A stretch of 64,000 bases of DNA from Gillisella vitis (lineage in GTDB: Bacteria; Pseudomonadota; Alphaproteobacteria; Rhizobiales; Rhizobiaceae). Every line of letters starts with the position of its first letter. The first letter of the stretch is position 1. The position numbers and the translations under genes were made by a program. The notes under the pieces were generated by a model, which worked only from the letters and a program-made list of their open reading frames with translations, did no database searches and was not told the DNA's origin. Shown here piece by piece: positions 37,943-48,673 of the stretch. The stretch is taken from contig WPHV01000007.1 of the NCBI GenBank assembly GCA_009744235.1, positions 62,001 through 126,000 of the forward strand, written 5' to 3'.

Positions 37943-40816
37943 ATGCGCGTTCCAACACAGAATAGTCCCCGTTCTTCCGATCAGACCGGTCATGACGATC
38001 CGCAGTCTGGTGTGGTGCCTTCTGCCGATCAGGCGCGTCTGGCCGGTCCGAACGGACCGCTGGAGCCATGGCAGTCTGCCTTCGTCTTGGGGCCGAATGT
38101 GCGCTTTACCCGCACACCGGAAGCCGCCATTAACAAGCGCCGGGAAGCTGAGGCCGCAGCCGAGCAGGCGGCGGTGGTTGCTGCCCTGCAGAAAGCTGTC
38201 GATCAGGCTCGCGTATCCACGCCTGCCGCTACCTCGTCTCCTGATCTGGCGTCCAGCACGGCGATGCCCGCCTCTGCTGCTGCTATTGGTGCTGATTCCA
38301 CTGCGCAAAATGCCAGCTTTTTTGGATTGCCGAAGACGGGCAGTCCGCTCATCGTGCCGCGCCGTGCGCCGCCGCCTAGGCCGGTGAATGCGCGTCCGCC
38401 GCGGCCCGTTGCAGAGGTGCCCGTGGCTGAACCTGTTCAGGATCATGAGTCTGCCCAGGCTGAGGTGGTTCAATTGCCGCAGATCGTAATTGCCCCACAA
38501 TTTTCGCCGGAGACGCTGGTGCGGCCCTTGCCGAATTCACAGAGAATCGAATCTATCGGTGCGGAACTGGCGCAATTGCCGGAGGCGCTACGGTTGCGTC
38601 AGGCGGCGGCAGCTATGCGCATGGCAGAGAATATCGAGTTGAACCTGCGCAATGAGAGCCTGTCGGTCGCCGCTGCTGAGGAAAACTCCGCGGGTGAAGC
38701 GCAGGCGGCGCCTGTTGTCGCTACAGCGCAGCTGTCGGTGTCCGATTTTGCATTTTTCGAAATGCTCTCCGATCCCTTCGATCTATCCACCGAAGTGGAG
38801 GCTGCCCCGGTTGTTTTGGCGCCGGTATGGACGCCTATTCCCGCAACGGAACCCGCATCACAGCCGGTTAGCGGCTCGGTGGCTGCGCTTTATCGGGAGA
38901 TCCGGGTGCGCCATGGCGCGGAACAGGCCATTTCCGTGCCTGCTCCTGCAATCGTTGTCGAAGAGAATGCTGAGCAGCCTGTTCTGCCTGCACCCGTCGT
39001 GGAGCATGTTGTTGAACTCGCCGCAGAGCCCGAAATTGTTGCTGACGTAGCAGAAGCGGCTTCTGTCGATCTAGCCCCTTGGGAAGAGCCTGCTCAGCCG
39101 GTGGAAGTCGTTCCAGACCTTTCTTTTGTTGAAGCTCAACCGATCGTTTTGGCGCCTGTGGCGGTCGCTCGTCCCGTTTCGGAAGCCATCAGGGCCAATC
39201 GCGCCATTGGCGGCTTGGAAATGAACCGTCATCATCCCTTCGATGGTGATTTCGTATTCCCGTCGATCAGCCTGTTGCAGGAGCCGCCGGCTGCCCGTGC
39301 CGAGGCCATGTTGCCGGAAGCGCTGGAGCAGAGCGCCGGTTTGCTGGAAAGCGTGCTGGAAGATTTCGGCATTCGCGGCGAGGTCATCGACGTGCGCCCC
39401 GGTCCTGTCGTGACACTGTATGAATTTGAACCGGCTCCGGGCATCAAATCGTCGCGGATCATCGGCCTTGCCGATGATATCGCCCGCTCGATGTCGGCGC
39501 TCTCGGCCCGTGTTGCCGTCGTCCCCGGTCGCAATGTCATCGGCATCGAATTGCCCAACGCTGTGCGAGAAACCGTTTATCTACGCGAACTGATCGAATG
39601 CGAGGATTATTGGGAAAGCCGGTTCAAGCTGGCGCTTTGCCTCGGCAAATCGATTGGCGGCGAACCTGTTATCGCTGAACTCGCCAAGATGCCGCATCTT
39701 CTGGTGGCAGGCACGACGGGTTCAGGCAAATCGGTGGCGATTAACACGATGATCCTGTCGCTGCTCTACCGGCTAAAGCCGGAGGAATGCCGTTTGATCA
39801 TGGTCGACCCGAAAATGCTGGAGCTCTCTGTTTATGATGGCATTCCGCATCTTCTGACCCCCGTCGTGACCGATCCGAAAAAGGCCGTCATGGCGTTGAA
39901 GTGGGCGGTTCGCGAAATGGAAGACCGCTACCGCAAGATGTCGCGGCTCGGCGTGCGCAATATCGATGGCTATAACGCCCGTGCTGCCCAGGCGCGCGAG
40001 AAGAACGAGGTGATTACCGTCAGCGTCCAGGTCGGATTTGATCGTCATTCGGGCGAGATCCTCTATGAGGATCAGGATCTCGACATGTCGCACATGCCCT
40101 ATATCGTCATTATTGTTGACGAAATGGCCGACCTGATGATGGTGGCGGGCAAGGAAATTGAAGGCGCAATCCAGCGTCTGGCGCAGATGGCGCGCGCTGC
40201 GGGCATTCACCTGATCATGGCGACCCAGCGGCCGTCCGTTGATGTCATCACCGGCACGATCAAGGCGAATTTCCCGACCCGGATTTCCTTCCAGGTGACA
40301 TCCAAGATCGACAGCCGCACCATTCTGGGCGAGCAGGGTGCGGAACATCTGCTGGGCCAGGGTGATATGCTGCACATGGTTGGCGGTGGCCGGGTCTGCC
40401 GCGTCCACGGTCCGTTCGTCTCGGATGCCGAAGTCGAGCAAGTCGTGGCGCATCTGAAAACGCAGGGTCGTCCTGAATATCTCGGCACGGTGACCGAGGA
40501 AGACGGCGGCGAACCCATGGCCAGCGCACCGGCCGTTGAAGAGGCTTACGACCGCGCCCCGGTTGGCGGTGGTAGCGATGAGAGCGATGAGGTCTATGAA
40601 AAGGCCGTCAAGGTGGTACTGAGGGATCAAAAATGCTCTACCTCCTATATCCAGCGTCGTCTTTCGATTGGCTATAACCGCGCCGCTTCACTGGTGGAAC
40701 GCATGGAGCGAGAAGGTCTGGTTGGTCCAGCAAATCATGTCGGCAAGCGGGAAATCATTGCCGGTTCTTCATCTGATCCAGTTGGGAGCGGCATAGGTTT
40801 TGATGACGTCGATTGA
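37943..40816 (+). CDS. ftsK: FtsK/SpoIIIE-family DNA translocase lacking N-terminal membrane spans
   Basis: The 957-residue protein carries the full FtsK motor in its C-terminal half. An alpha domain ([37 protein letters not shown]) is followed by Walker A GTTGSGKS near residues 590-597, Walker B with [13 protein letters not shown] near 722 and [13 protein letters not shown]. The C-terminal gamma winged helix ([22 protein letters not shown]) probably reads KOPS sites. The first 450 residues are Pro/Ala/Val/Glu-rich and have no membrane segments, unlike classical FtsK. It should pump DNA in chromosome segregation or dimer resolution, recruited through an unknown partner. Confidence 0.85.
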   Translation: MRVPTQNSPRSSDQTGHDDPQSGVVPSADQARLAGPNGPLEPWQSAFVLGPNVRFTRTPEAAINKRREAEAAAEQAAVVAALQKAVDQARVSTPAATSSPDLASSTAMPASAAAIGADSTAQNASFFGLPKTGSPLIVPRRAPPPRPVNARPPRPVAEVPVAEPVQDHESAQAEVVQLPQIVIAPQFSPETLVRPLPNSQRIESIGAELAQLPEALRLRQAAAAMRMAENIELNLRNESLSVAAAEENSAGEAQAAPVVATAQLSVSDFAFFEMLSDPFDLSTEVEAAPVVLAPVWTPIPATEPASQPVSGSVAALYREIRVRHGAEQAISVPAPAIVVEENAEQPVLPAPVVEHVVELAAEPEIVADVAEAASVDLAPWEEPAQPVEVVPDLSFVEAQPIVLAPVAVARPVSEAIRANRAIGGLEMNRHHPFDGDFVFPSISLLQEPPAARAEAMLPEALEQSAGLLESVLEDFGIRGEVIDVRPGPVVTLYEFEPAPGIKSSRIIGLADDIARSMSALSARVAVVPGRNVIGIELPNAVRETVYLRELIECEDYWESRFKLALCLGKSIGGEPVIAELAKMPHLLVAGTTGSGKSVAINTMILSLLYRLKPEECRLIMVDPKMLELSVYDGIPHLLTPVVTDPKKAVMALKWAVREMEDRYRKMSRLGVRNIDGYNARAAQAREKNEVITVSVQVGFDRHSGEILYEDQDLDMSHMPYIVIIVDEMADLMMVAGKEIEGAIQRLAQMARAAGIHLIMATQRPSVDVITGTIKANFPTRISFQVTSKIDSRTILGEQGAEHLLGQGDMLHMVGGGRVCRVHGPFVSDAEVEQVVAHLKTQGRPEYLGTVTEEDGGEPMASAPAVEEAYDRAPVGGGSDESDEVYEKAVKVVLRDQKCSTSYIQRRLSIGYNRAASLVERMEREGLVGPANHVGKREIIAGSSSDPVGSGIGFDDVD

Positions 40817-40925
40817 CGTGAGAGACCGATGACGACTGCGTCATTCCTGATGATGGAGATGATGAGAGTTTGTCAGGGAAAAATGGAACCCGGTTTTCCC
40901 GAAAAGACAAACGAAAACAAAACAA

Positions 40926-40968
40926 CCTAGGATCTGTCTGGTTCAATCTGAACCTGACAGATCCTAGG
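40926..40968 (-). terminator. Long near-perfect hairpin, terminator for leftward transcripts
   Basis: A 13-base perfect outer stem (CCTAGGATCTGTC and complement) continues after one mismatch into a 5-base GGTTC/GAACC inner stem. On the minus strand it is followed by TTGTTTTGTTTTC, so it can stop transcripts of the iron ABC operon. Confidence 0.6.
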
Positions 40969-40983
40969 CGCAGAATGCATATC

Positions 40984-41016
40984 AACGCCGTGCCTCAGAC
41001 AGAGGCACGGCGTTTT
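40984..41016 (+). terminator. Terminator after ftsK
   Basis: AACGCCGTGCCTC, loop AGACA, GAGGCACGGCGTT is followed by TTGCATTTT on the plus strand. This is a stable intrinsic terminator for ftsK, beyond the leftward-facing hairpin. Confidence 0.75.
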
Positions 41017-41041
41017 GCATTTTAACAGCTAATCATACGGC

Positions 41042-42088
41042 TTATTCTGGCGGCAGGACGTGGGCGCTGCCGATGACGGTCAAATAGGAGAGATCGCCCG
41101 GCATTGGCAGATCAAGGCGCGACATCCTCACGGAAAGGGTTGGCGTTGCCGCATCGTTACCCTGCAATTGCAAGGTCACCGTGCCGCTCGCACCGGAAAA
41201 CTCGACATCCAGCACCCTCACTGGCCTGCTTGCATCTGTCATCACCGGTTTGATGCAGATCTGTTCCGGGCGTAACATGATATCGCCGTTGCCGGTGTTG
41301 TCGTCTTCCACCGGGATTGCTCCAAGCGCACAATTGGCTTTCCCGGCTGCAAATATTGCGGGAACAACGATGGCTTCGCCCAGGAAAAGCGCCGTTTGGC
41401 GGTCAATTGGGCGCTCGTAAAGGTCTCTGGGGGCGCCAGCCTGCACCAGCTTGCCGTCACGCAAGACTGCAAGCTGATCAGCGAAGGACAGTGCCTCTGT
41501 CTGGTCGTGGGTGACGAGAATGGTGGTGATCCCGGCTGAGGCAAGCAGTTTCGACACTGCCTTGCGCATGGTTTCCCGCAAACCCGTGTCCAGTGCGGAA
41601 AACGGTTCATCCAGCAACATTAATCGTGGTTGACGGCCAAGAGCGCGCGCCAGTGCCACCCTTTGCTGCTGGCCACCTGAGAGTTGATGAGGACGCCGGG
41701 CCAGCATGGTGGGATCGAGCTCGACCATTTCGGCCAAATTCCTGATCCGCTCATCGCGGTTCTTCAAGCCGCGTTCAAATCCGAAGCCGATATTGTCGGC
41801 AACACTCAGATGAGGAAACAGCGCGCCATCCTGAGAAACGATGCCGATGCCGCGCTTATGGGCAGGCTGCATGAAGCCCGGCTCAGCCTGAAGCGCGCCG
41901 CCAAGGCTGATCCGGCCCGAATCTGGCATTTCAAAGCCGGCGATCAGCCGCAAAAGCGTTGTTTTTCCCGAGCCGGAAGGTCCGACAATGGCGGTGCGAC
42001 TGCCGGCGGGAATAGCCAGCGAAACATCGTTCAATGCCTGCACATGACCATAGTGTTTGCTGACGGATTGAATATCGAGAAAAGTCAT
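41042..42088 (-). CDS. fbpC: Ferric iron-type ABC transporter ATP-binding protein (FbpC-like)
   Basis: A 348-residue ATPase with Walker [10 protein letters not shown] near residue 35, the signature [16 protein letters not shown] near 135, Walker [13 protein letters not shown] and a C-terminal TOBE-like domain. The position behind a 528-residue fused permease and an FbpA-like receptor identifies it as FbpC/AfuC type. It starts inside the permease stop (four-base overlap). Thiamine or other cation substrates are possible in this family, but the receptor's Tyr pair favours Fe(III). Confidence 0.85.
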   Translation of the reverse strand: MTFLDIQSVSKHYGHVQALNDVSLAIPAGSRTAIVGPSGSGKTTLLRLIAGFEMPDSGRISLGGALQAEPGFMQPAHKRGIGIVSQDGALFPHLSVADNIGFGFERGLKNRDERIRNLAEMVELDPTMLARRPHQLSGGQQQRVALARALGRQPRLMLLDEPFSALDTGLRETMRKAVSKLLASAGITTILVTHDQTEALSFADQLAVLRDGKLVQAGAPRDLYERPIDRQTALFLGEAIVVPAIFAAGKANCALGAIPVEDDNTGNGDIMLRPEQICIKPVMTDASRPVRVLDVEFSGASGTVTLQLQGNDAATPTLSVRMSRLDLPMPGDLSYLTVIGSAHVLPPE

Positions 42089-43671
42089 TGGCCAGCCGTG
42101 CGTTTGGATTGCGACTGCAAAAGCAGGGTAAGGGGCAGGGAGAGGACCACCATCATCAGGGCGAAGGGCGCCGCTGCCACATAGTCGATTTCGCTGGTCA
42201 GTGACCAGAATTTGGTGGCAAGCGTGTCGACGCCATTGGGGGCGAGCATCAGCGTAGCGGTCAGTTCATTGGTGATGCCCATGGCAACCAGCGCGATACT
42301 GGCGGCGGCTCCGGGGGCTGCCAGCCGCATCGTGGTCAGCCAGACAGCCTGAGTCGGGTTTTTGCCAAGGCTCATGGCGGCCCTTTCCAGCTCCACCGGC
42401 GCTTGCGAAATGCTGGAGCGCAAACCAACCATGGCACGCGGCAGGAAAAGCAGGATATAGGCAGCGATCAGCGTTGCGAATGTCTGGTAGAAGGGCAGCG
42501 CGACTCGAACGGTAATGGTCACCAATGCCAATGCCACGACGACGCCGGGCAGAGAGCCGACGTAATAATGGCAGGCCTCCAGCAGCTTTTGCAGGCGTCC
42601 GGGTGCGCGCACCGACAACCAGGCCATCGGTGCTGCGGCCAGCATTGAGAGAATGCCGCCGGTCAGTGCCAGCACGATGGTCTCAAAGAAGGCGGCGCTG
42701 ACCATGTCATTCTGCCAGACCCGCAAACCGCCAATATAGAGCCACCGCAACAGTGTGTAGACAGGAACGCCAAGCGCCAGCGCCGTCACGCTGAGCAGCA
42801 GCAACAAGGCTGGAACGACAAAGCCGCCCAGCTCGTGACGCGGAGACGGCCGGATGGCGCCGGAGCCGACACGTGCATAGCGTTCGCTGCCCCGCAAAAG
42901 CCCGTCAAGACCCAGGAGCAGCAAGCAGCAGAACACCAGAACGCCGCTCAGCATATTGGCGGCGGGGCTGTTATAGGCCGATTGAAACTGGTCGACGATG
43001 GCGGTCGCAAAGGTGTCGAACCGGATCATTACGAACAAGCCGTATTCGGACAACAGGTGCAGCGCCACGAGCAATGCGCCCCCGAGAATGGCCAGACGCA
43101 ATTGCGGCAAGACCACGCGGAAGAACACTTGCCACGGTCCAAGGCCTAGGGAGGCTGCGGCATCCTCGATGGCCGGATCGAGCCGACGAAGAGAGGCGGC
43201 AACAGGCAGGTAGAGAAACGGGAAATACGCGAGCACCGAAATGAACACAGCGCTCCACAGCCCATGCATGCCGGGTGAAATGCCGATCCAGGCATAGCTG
43301 TGCACGAAAGCCGGAACAGCAAGCGGTGTCACCATCAGCCAGGACCAAAGCCCGGCCCAGGGCAGGCGTGTCCGCTCGATCAGCCAGGCGAGGGCCACGG
43401 CAAGCACGATGGTAATGGGAATGGTTGCTGCTTCCAGCAGGACCGTATTGATCAGCAGGTCGCCGACACGACCGCGAAAGACCAGGGCTTTCACCGTCTC
43501 CCAGCCGACATCGACTGTGACCCAGGCGATAAAACCAAGTGGCACAAGGCTGAAGGCGGCGACGAGACCGGCAATCGCCAGCAGACCGATATGCCCGGCG
43601 GGCCGGTGCTGGCGCCCTGCCGTTATCTTTGTCTGCGCTTTTGGCGCTGTTTGCCTATTGTCCTGCAACAA
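42085..43671 (-). CDS. fbpB: Ferric iron-type ABC transporter permease (FbpB-like)
   Basis: The 528-residue permease is a fusion of two transmembrane halves with about twelve spans. Each half has an EAA-type cytoplasmic loop ([22 protein letters not shown] near residue 190 and [21 protein letters not shown] near 440). No ATG is available at the family start; a TTG at 43671 with AAGAAGA upstream appears to be used. A minus-strand terminator between this gene and the receptor gene should lower its expression relative to the receptor. Confidence 0.85.
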   Translation of the reverse strand: MLQDNRQTAPKAQTKITAGRQHRPAGHIGLLAIAGLVAAFSLVPLGFIAWVTVDVGWETVKALVFRGRVGDLLINTVLLEAATIPITIVLAVALAWLIERTRLPWAGLWSWLMVTPLAVPAFVHSYAWIGISPGMHGLWSAVFISVLAYFPFLYLPVAASLRRLDPAIEDAAASLGLGPWQVFFRVVLPQLRLAILGGALLVALHLLSEYGLFVMIRFDTFATAIVDQFQSAYNSPAANMLSGVLVFCCLLLLGLDGLLRGSERYARVGSGAIRPSPRHELGGFVVPALLLLLSVTALALGVPVYTLLRWLYIGGLRVWQNDMVSAAFFETIVLALTGGILSMLAAAPMAWLSVRAPGRLQKLLEACHYYVGSLPGVVVALALVTITVRVALPFYQTFATLIAAYILLFLPRAMVGLRSSISQAPVELERAAMSLGKNPTQAVWLTTMRLAAPGAAASIALVAMGITNELTATLMLAPNGVDTLATKFWSLTSEIDYVAAAPFALMMVVLSLPLTLLLQSQSKRTAGQ

Positions 43672-43737
43672 CGGTATTCGATCTTCTTGTTATGGCAATA
43701 TCGATGCGGGCGGTGTCTGGAAAAGCCAAAATCACTC

Positions 43738-43768
43738 TAAAAAAGGCAATCGCCGACTGGCGATTGCC
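43738..43768 (-). terminator. Internal terminator between receptor and permease genes
   Basis: On the minus strand GGCAATCGCC, loop AGTC, GGCGATTGCC is followed by six T residues. It lies 94 bases after the receptor stop and 67 before the permease start, so it probably allows partial read-through. Confidence 0.8.
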
Positions 43769-43861
43769 CTAAGCCTTTCTTGAGGGAAAGACAATAGTTT
43801 CGAAGTGAAGGAGACGCCTTGCAGTCGGCGGGGCCGGTTGCCGTAATAGGTGCCTTCTGTT

Positions 43862-44884
43862 TTAGAGAATGCCGGCTGCCGTCATCATTTCAGTGACCTT
43901 CTTGCTGTTCAGCTTGGTCGGCTCAACCTTCGGAGCGTCCAGATCCTTGATCGGCACCAGCTTGGCATTCGATTCCGCACCCTTGCCCACGGCATATTCA
44001 TAAGACGTGCCGGTTTTCAGGATCGCCTGACCTTCCTTGCTGGTGATGAATTTCAATAAGGCCTGGGCATCCTTCATATGTTGGGTGGACTTGATGATGC
44101 CGCCGCCGGAAATGCTGAGAAAGGCGCCCGGGTCCTGATGCTTGAAATAATGCAGTGCCACGTTACCGCTGTTTTCTGCGGTCTTGGCCTGATCGCCGAA
44201 CCAGTAATAATGATAGATCACCGCGCCTTCGACTTCACCGGCATTCACAGCCTTCATGGCAACGCTGTTGCCCTTGTAGAAGGTCGCATTTTCCTTCAAG
44301 GCCTTCAGCCACTTGGCGGTCGCTTCCTCACCCTTCAGCTCCAGGAGAGCGCTGACGATGGCCTGGAAATCCGCACCGGAGGGAGAGGCTGCCCAACGGC
44401 CTTTCCACGCCGGATCGGCAAGATCGAGCAGGGATTTCGGCAGCTTGTCTTCGCTGAGCTTGGTCTTGTCATAGGCAAACACCGTGGAGCGGGCGGCAAT
44501 GCCGACCCATTGGCCATTGGCGGGGCGAAACTCTTCCGGAACCTGCGACAGCGTATCGGCATCAACAGGAGCAAACAGCCCAGCTTGATCAACCAGCGCC
44601 ATGGCTGGTGAATTTTCCGTCAGAAACACATCGGCGGGTGAGGCTTCGCCTTCCTGCAAGAGCTGATTGGCAAATTGCATGTCGCTGCCCTGGCGCATCG
44701 TGACCTTGATGCCCGTCTGCTTGGTAAAGGCTTCGACCCATTCCCGGCCCAGGCTTTCATGCTGGGCATTGTAGACCACAATGCCATCGCCATCGGCGGC
44801 GAAAGCCGGTGCAATTGCAGTCGTGGTGAACAGGGCGGAAAGAACAGCCATAGCGCTCAAGCTAGAAATACGAGAGATTTTCAA
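43862..44884 (-). CDS. fbpA: Ferric iron-type ABC transporter periplasmic binding protein (FbpA/AfuA-like)
   Basis: The 340-residue protein has a clear Sec signal peptide (ending APAFA-AD). The mature N terminus IVVYNAQHESLGREWVEAF holds the usual first ligand region. The later VIYHYYWFGDQA carries the adjacent Tyr residues that bind Fe(III) in FbpA-type transferrin-like proteins. It heads the leftward fbpABC operon. A TTTAG/CTAAA inverted repeat (44998-45020) lies upstream, but I cannot match it firmly to an Irr or Fur box. Confidence 0.87.
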   Translation of the reverse strand: MKISRISSLSAMAVLSALFTTTAIAPAFAADGDGIVVYNAQHESLGREWVEAFTKQTGIKVTMRQGSDMQFANQLLQEGEASPADVFLTENSPAMALVDQAGLFAPVDADTLSQVPEEFRPANGQWVGIAARSTVFAYDKTKLSEDKLPKSLLDLADPAWKGRWAASPSGADFQAIVSALLELKGEEATAKWLKALKENATFYKGNSVAMKAVNAGEVEGAVIYHYYWFGDQAKTAENSGNVALHYFKHQDPGAFLSISGGGIIKSTQHMKDAQALLKFITSKEGQAILKTGTSYEYAVGKGAESNAKLVPIKDLDAPKVEPTKLNSKKVTEMMTAAGIL

Positions 44885-45171
44885 GTCAGTCTCCTTGTCG
44901 AAGGGCAGAAGGAAGTCACAAATCTGACCCTTGGTTAGGTAAGCTGAGTATTGAAGTCAAGTTACTCTCGGTTGGAAGGTCTGCGGCTGCTGAACGGTTT
45001 AGCTGTATCTTCTGTCTAAAATGACGGTTGCCAACGCCTATTCGCATGGGAATGAAGGGCCTGACGACCGTTGTCGCATTACGGTTGCAATCAGTCTTGC
45101 ATTTCTGATCACGATGAATTGTACCCTGCAGAAGGGAACCGTCGATTGGAGAAGGTTAATCCAAACGCCTA

Positions 45172-47352
45172 TCAAGGCGCGTTGGCGGCTTTTGCGGATA
45201 GGGTTGAGGCCGCAGCGGCATCATTGATCGCCGTTCCATCGGAGCGCACGACAACAGCATTGGAGGCCAGATTGAGACCAGCCGCCTTGAATGCTGCGAG
45301 CAGACGCTTGATGCCTTCGCGCTTGATCAGGCTGGGATTGCCGGGCCGACACGTGAACTTGAAGCGGATGACCATGGAATTTTCGTTGACCTCTTGAATG
45401 CCTTGCATCTTGAGAGGAATGAGAAAATCACCCGCAAATTCCGGCTCTTCCAACAGGGATAGACCAACTTTCTTGGCAGTCTTGCGGATCATTTCCAGAT
45501 CGGCGTCGCGGTCGAAGCGCAATTCGAATTTAATCGTGCCCCAATCGCGACTGTAATTGGTAACGGCGGCGATCTGGCCGAACGGCACTGTATGCACAGG
45601 GCCATTGTGGTGGCGTAAACGAACCGAGCGCAGGGAAATCTGTTCAACAGTGCCCTGTAGCTTGCCGACATCGATATATTCGTCGATCCGGAAGGCATCT
45701 TCCGCCAGGAAGAAGATGCCGGAAACGACATCCTTGACGAGGGCTTGCGAGCCGAATGATACGGCCAGGCCAAGCACACCGAAGCCCGCGAGAAGCGGTG
45801 CCACGTTCACACCGAGGGAGGTCAGGATGACGAGAAACGCGACCGCCAGGACGGCCCCCATGACCAGATTGCGCACGACAGGCAGAACCGTCGACAATCG
45901 GCTGGTGGTTTTCTGTTCTCCATCATCCTCGTGACCCGGCAGTTTGACAGTATTGACTGGTGAAATGGTGTCAAAAAACTTCCAGAGGAAGCCGCAGACA
46001 AAGGCGCTGCAGACAATGGTAATGCCAAATTGTTGCAAATGATTCAGCCAATAGGAGGCATCCACCCCCGCATTGGCCAGAAGCGGTTGCCACAAGATGA
46101 CGGTGATGTGAATTCCAATCAGCCAGATTGCGCCGGAAAACGGGATGCGCAACGCCCAGAGCAGGACCGAGTGGAAACCCGGACCATAGACGGCTTCCCG
46201 TCGTATTGCCAGATATTGAAACAAGCCAGAGACACCGCGATGCAGGATGGGAATCAGTATGAACACGATTTGGCTGATGCCCGACACGCGCACCCAGAGG
46301 ACGTTTTGAGCCGTGCCGGCGACCAGAAGACCGAGCAGCCATATAACAATTGTGGAGACGATATAGAAATTGGCGATGAGATTGCCGGTAATACGCTGCC
46401 ATCCGTTGGCATGGCCGGAATGAGAATTGGCGATGTCGCTCCGTCCGACGATAAACCAGACCAGCAGATAGGCGGTGATGATGGTGGAACTGAGGAACAG
46501 CCAGCCATCCACCGCCATCGGGGCTAGCCCGCGGGCGTCGGCAAGATTGAGGCTGCTATGGGTAAAGCCGGACAGAAAGCCGAAGCCGACCATCATTTTT
46601 AGGTGCCAGGATGCGTCGGCAATATCGAATAACGGTTCGAATCCGTTGATTTTGGCGAAGAGCAGGCGGCCGAAACTGGCAAAGATCGCGGTCGTCATGG
46701 CAATATGAATGAAGCTGGAGGTTACCTCTTTGCCAAATGAGCCGGAGACCATGCCCATATTGGCGCCATTGCGCGCCAAAACCACGAAGATGACGACCGC
46801 AAGCAGATCTCCAGCAAGCCGCAGGACTGCAAATAAGGCCTTGGCAAGTGGCCCACGATCTGGACCAAGACGCGGCATGAGCCGTGCGAACGCCGTCAGG
46901 AACACGGTGGCCGTCGCGAGCCCGGCAACGATCGCGCCGGCGGCCGTCAGGCTGAGTTCCTTCATCCCCGTTTGCTCTTCATGCAAAGATTGCATGCTGT
47001 TGCTAAACGCCGCTGGCAAGCTTTGCAGGCCGGTCAATGCGACGGTCCCGCCGCGCCGAAGGGCAGTTGCCACTTCCCCGTAGGCAGCCGTCATCATGTC
47101 GGCTTCCATGGTGGCGGAACCCGTCTGCGGAGTTTGGGCAGTGGTTACTTCAGGTGATGGGGACGATACAGGGGTGGTTGCGGGTAGGGCTTGCTGGGGC
47201 ACTAGATTGTTCTGTTCTGCTGCAGCTTTGGCCGGAACCTTAGCGCTGTCTTGCGCGGCAACCCCTGACATTAATCCAATGGAAAGGCTTGAGAGGAGGA
47301 GAATGGCGATGATCAGGCCGGTATGCCGGCACTTTGCGATAAGCTGTGTCAT
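45172..47352 (-). CDS. MscS-family mechanosensitive channel, large form
   Basis: The 726-residue protein has a signal-like N terminus, a short periplasmic segment rich in Pro/Thr/Ala, then about ten or eleven membrane spans. The MscS core lies near residues 500-700: VAPLLAGFGVLGLAVSFGSQALVKDVVSG is the pore helix with its Gly/Ala packing, followed by IDEYIDVGKLQGTVEQISLRSVRLR of the beta domain. Such multi-span MscS proteins (YbiO/YnaI-like) release solutes on osmotic downshock. The start at 47352 is favoured over one at 47376 because GGGGGAAGAG stands directly upstream. Confidence 0.87.
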   Translation of the reverse strand: MTQLIAKCRHTGLIIAILLLSSLSIGLMSGVAAQDSAKVPAKAAAEQNNLVPQQALPATTPVSSPSPEVTTAQTPQTGSATMEADMMTAAYGEVATALRRGGTVALTGLQSLPAAFSNSMQSLHEEQTGMKELSLTAAGAIVAGLATATVFLTAFARLMPRLGPDRGPLAKALFAVLRLAGDLLAVVIFVVLARNGANMGMVSGSFGKEVTSSFIHIAMTTAIFASFGRLLFAKINGFEPLFDIADASWHLKMMVGFGFLSGFTHSSLNLADARGLAPMAVDGWLFLSSTIITAYLLVWFIVGRSDIANSHSGHANGWQRITGNLIANFYIVSTIVIWLLGLLVAGTAQNVLWVRVSGISQIVFILIPILHRGVSGLFQYLAIRREAVYGPGFHSVLLWALRIPFSGAIWLIGIHITVILWQPLLANAGVDASYWLNHLQQFGITIVCSAFVCGFLWKFFDTISPVNTVKLPGHEDDGEQKTTSRLSTVLPVVRNLVMGAVLAVAFLVILTSLGVNVAPLLAGFGVLGLAVSFGSQALVKDVVSGIFFLAEDAFRIDEYIDVGKLQGTVEQISLRSVRLRHHNGPVHTVPFGQIAAVTNYSRDWGTIKFELRFDRDADLEMIRKTAKKVGLSLLEEPEFAGDFLIPLKMQGIQEVNENSMVIRFKFTCRPGNPSLIKREGIKRLLAAFKAAGLNLASNAVVVRSDGTAINDAAAASTLSAKAANAP

Positions 47353-47462
47353 CTCTTCCCCCCGGCGTTTAGCCATCCGGCTATGCTATGCCTTGGGAAG
47401 TATTAGCGCGATTTTCTGAAAAATCAGCAAAGCCATCGCGATGTGATCGGAATTTTCATGCA

Positions 47463-47495
47463 AAAATGGCGCGAAACCGAGTCTCGCGCCATTTT
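47463..47495 (-). terminator. Terminator after the BA14K gene
   Basis: AAAATGGCGCGA and its complement around a nine-base loop are followed on the minus strand by TTTTTG. It ends the leftward BA14K transcript, 19 bases past the stop. Confidence 0.75.
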
Positions 47496-47513
47496 CCAGT
47501 TATTAAGAGATAT

Positions 47514-47987
47514 TTACGGTGAAACGCATTGGCGGCGTGGGCCGTTATTGGGCTGGAACGTATTGTCCGAGGCCCGGTAGGACCGGTAGCGATTATAGCA
47601 CCATTGAGTGTGCGAGTTTCCACCCTGTGGCCGTGCGCTGAGGGCACCGCCAATGATAGCACCTGCGGCCAATCCACCGATAATTGCGCCGGCGTTGTTG
47701 CGGTTATGGCGACGATGATATCTGTCACGATCATAGCGGTTATAGCCGCGACGGCCGTCCCAATTGCGATCGCTATGGCGACGTGGACCAGGAACATAGC
47801 GACGCTGGCGACGATCGTCAGCCCAACTATTTTCCGCAACTTGGACGCCGCCCTGTGCTGTGGCACTGGGAATGCTCTGCGTCTGTGCAGGTTGCGAAAG
47901 CGCTGTTGGTGCGGCGGATGCGCCAACCGGCGCCATACCTGTCAGCAGTGTCGCGGCTGACAGCAGAATTGCGGCAATTTTTTTCAT
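47514..47987 (-). CDS. BA14K-family secreted protein
   Basis: The 157-residue protein has a Sec signal peptide ([18 protein letters not shown]), a basic Arg/Asp/Tyr-rich middle ([19 protein letters not shown]), a Gly/Ala hydrophobic segment ([18 protein letters not shown]) and the C-terminal BA14K motif [18 protein letters not shown] with a second Cys near the end. The family is named after a Brucella lectin-like immunoreactive protein and is common in Rhizobiales. Localisation in the envelope is expected; its function is not defined. The ATG at 47987 follows AGGTGAGGAA. Confidence 0.85.
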   Translation of the reverse strand: MKKIAAILLSAATLLTGMAPVGASAAPTALSQPAQTQSIPSATAQGGVQVAENSWADDRRQRRYVPGPRRHSDRNWDGRRGYNRYDRDRYHRRHNRNNAGAIIGGLAAGAIIGGALSARPQGGNSHTQWCYNRYRSYRASDNTFQPNNGPRRQCVSP

Positions 47988-48208
47988 TTCCTCACCTGTT
48001 TCCGTCTTTGATTTCACCCGTAAACTGTTTGCCACCAAGAAAAGTTCCTTGGTCTGGGCGTTTAGGGCCTCGCATTTTAGGGCATATGCCGATGCATAAG
48101 GGATGGCGTCTTACGTCTAGGTGAAAAGCGCGCCTGAACTCACCTTCTCGGGAACAAAATCCTCTGTGGAAGCTTTATTGCGGACTTCACAAACGCGAGC
48201 GGTTCTCG

Positions 48209-48571
48209 ATGAAATATGTTCTCCCAATTCTATTGGCCACAGCCATGCCGGCCATGGCCCAATCGCCGCAGCTTGAGCAGGCCTGTCATACGGTGCTGCA
48301 AAATTTTCTGATGAAGCCGGATGTGAAAATCGGCCAGACGCAGAGCTTTCCTGAATTGACCCCTCCAGGGGCACGCATCACCTTTTCCGAGCGACAGGAT
48401 GCCGATGCCTCGAAGATGGATGATGTCATCGATTGCGAGTTTCAAAAAGCGACTGCACCTTTCGGTCTGACCAAGTTCTGCATTTCCAGCACCTGCTATT
48501 CGCCGGGTGAGCGCGCAGACGACCGCCGCCGCCGTTTCGAGGAAATGCAGGCGTTGATGAACAGGAAGTGA
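48209..48571 (+). CDS. Small periplasmic protein of unknown function with four cysteines
   Basis: The 120-residue product has a short signal peptide (MKYVLPILLATAMPAMA). The mature part has four Cys, one each in EQACHTVL and DCEFQ and two in KFCISSTCYSPG, consistent with two disulfides in the periplasm. The C-terminal helix is highly charged (DDRRRRFEEMQALMNRK). I do not recognise a family. The gene is divergent from the BA14K gene and has a weak ribosome-binding site. Confidence 0.6.
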   Translation: MKYVLPILLATAMPAMAQSPQLEQACHTVLQNFLMKPDVKIGQTQSFPELTPPGARITFSERQDADASKMDDVIDCEFQKATAPFGLTKFCISSTCYSPGERADDRRRRFEEMQALMNRK

Positions 48572-48673
48572 CGGCTCTTATGCATTTCCTTGAAGCACTG
48601 CTGAGACGTGGACTTCGGAGCTGGGAATGTATGCCTGCCAAACATTGCAAGTTAAACACAATTTTGAGGTGAC

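Noticed and set aside
39773..40630. 285-codon frame antisense to the ftsK motor region
   Set aside because: An artefact of codon usage opposite a highly conserved gene; no homology or ribosome-binding site.
44998..45020. Irr/Fur-type box upstream of the iron receptor gene
   Set aside because: The TTTAG...CTAAA repeat has a 13-base spacer that does not fit the ICE or Fur consensus.
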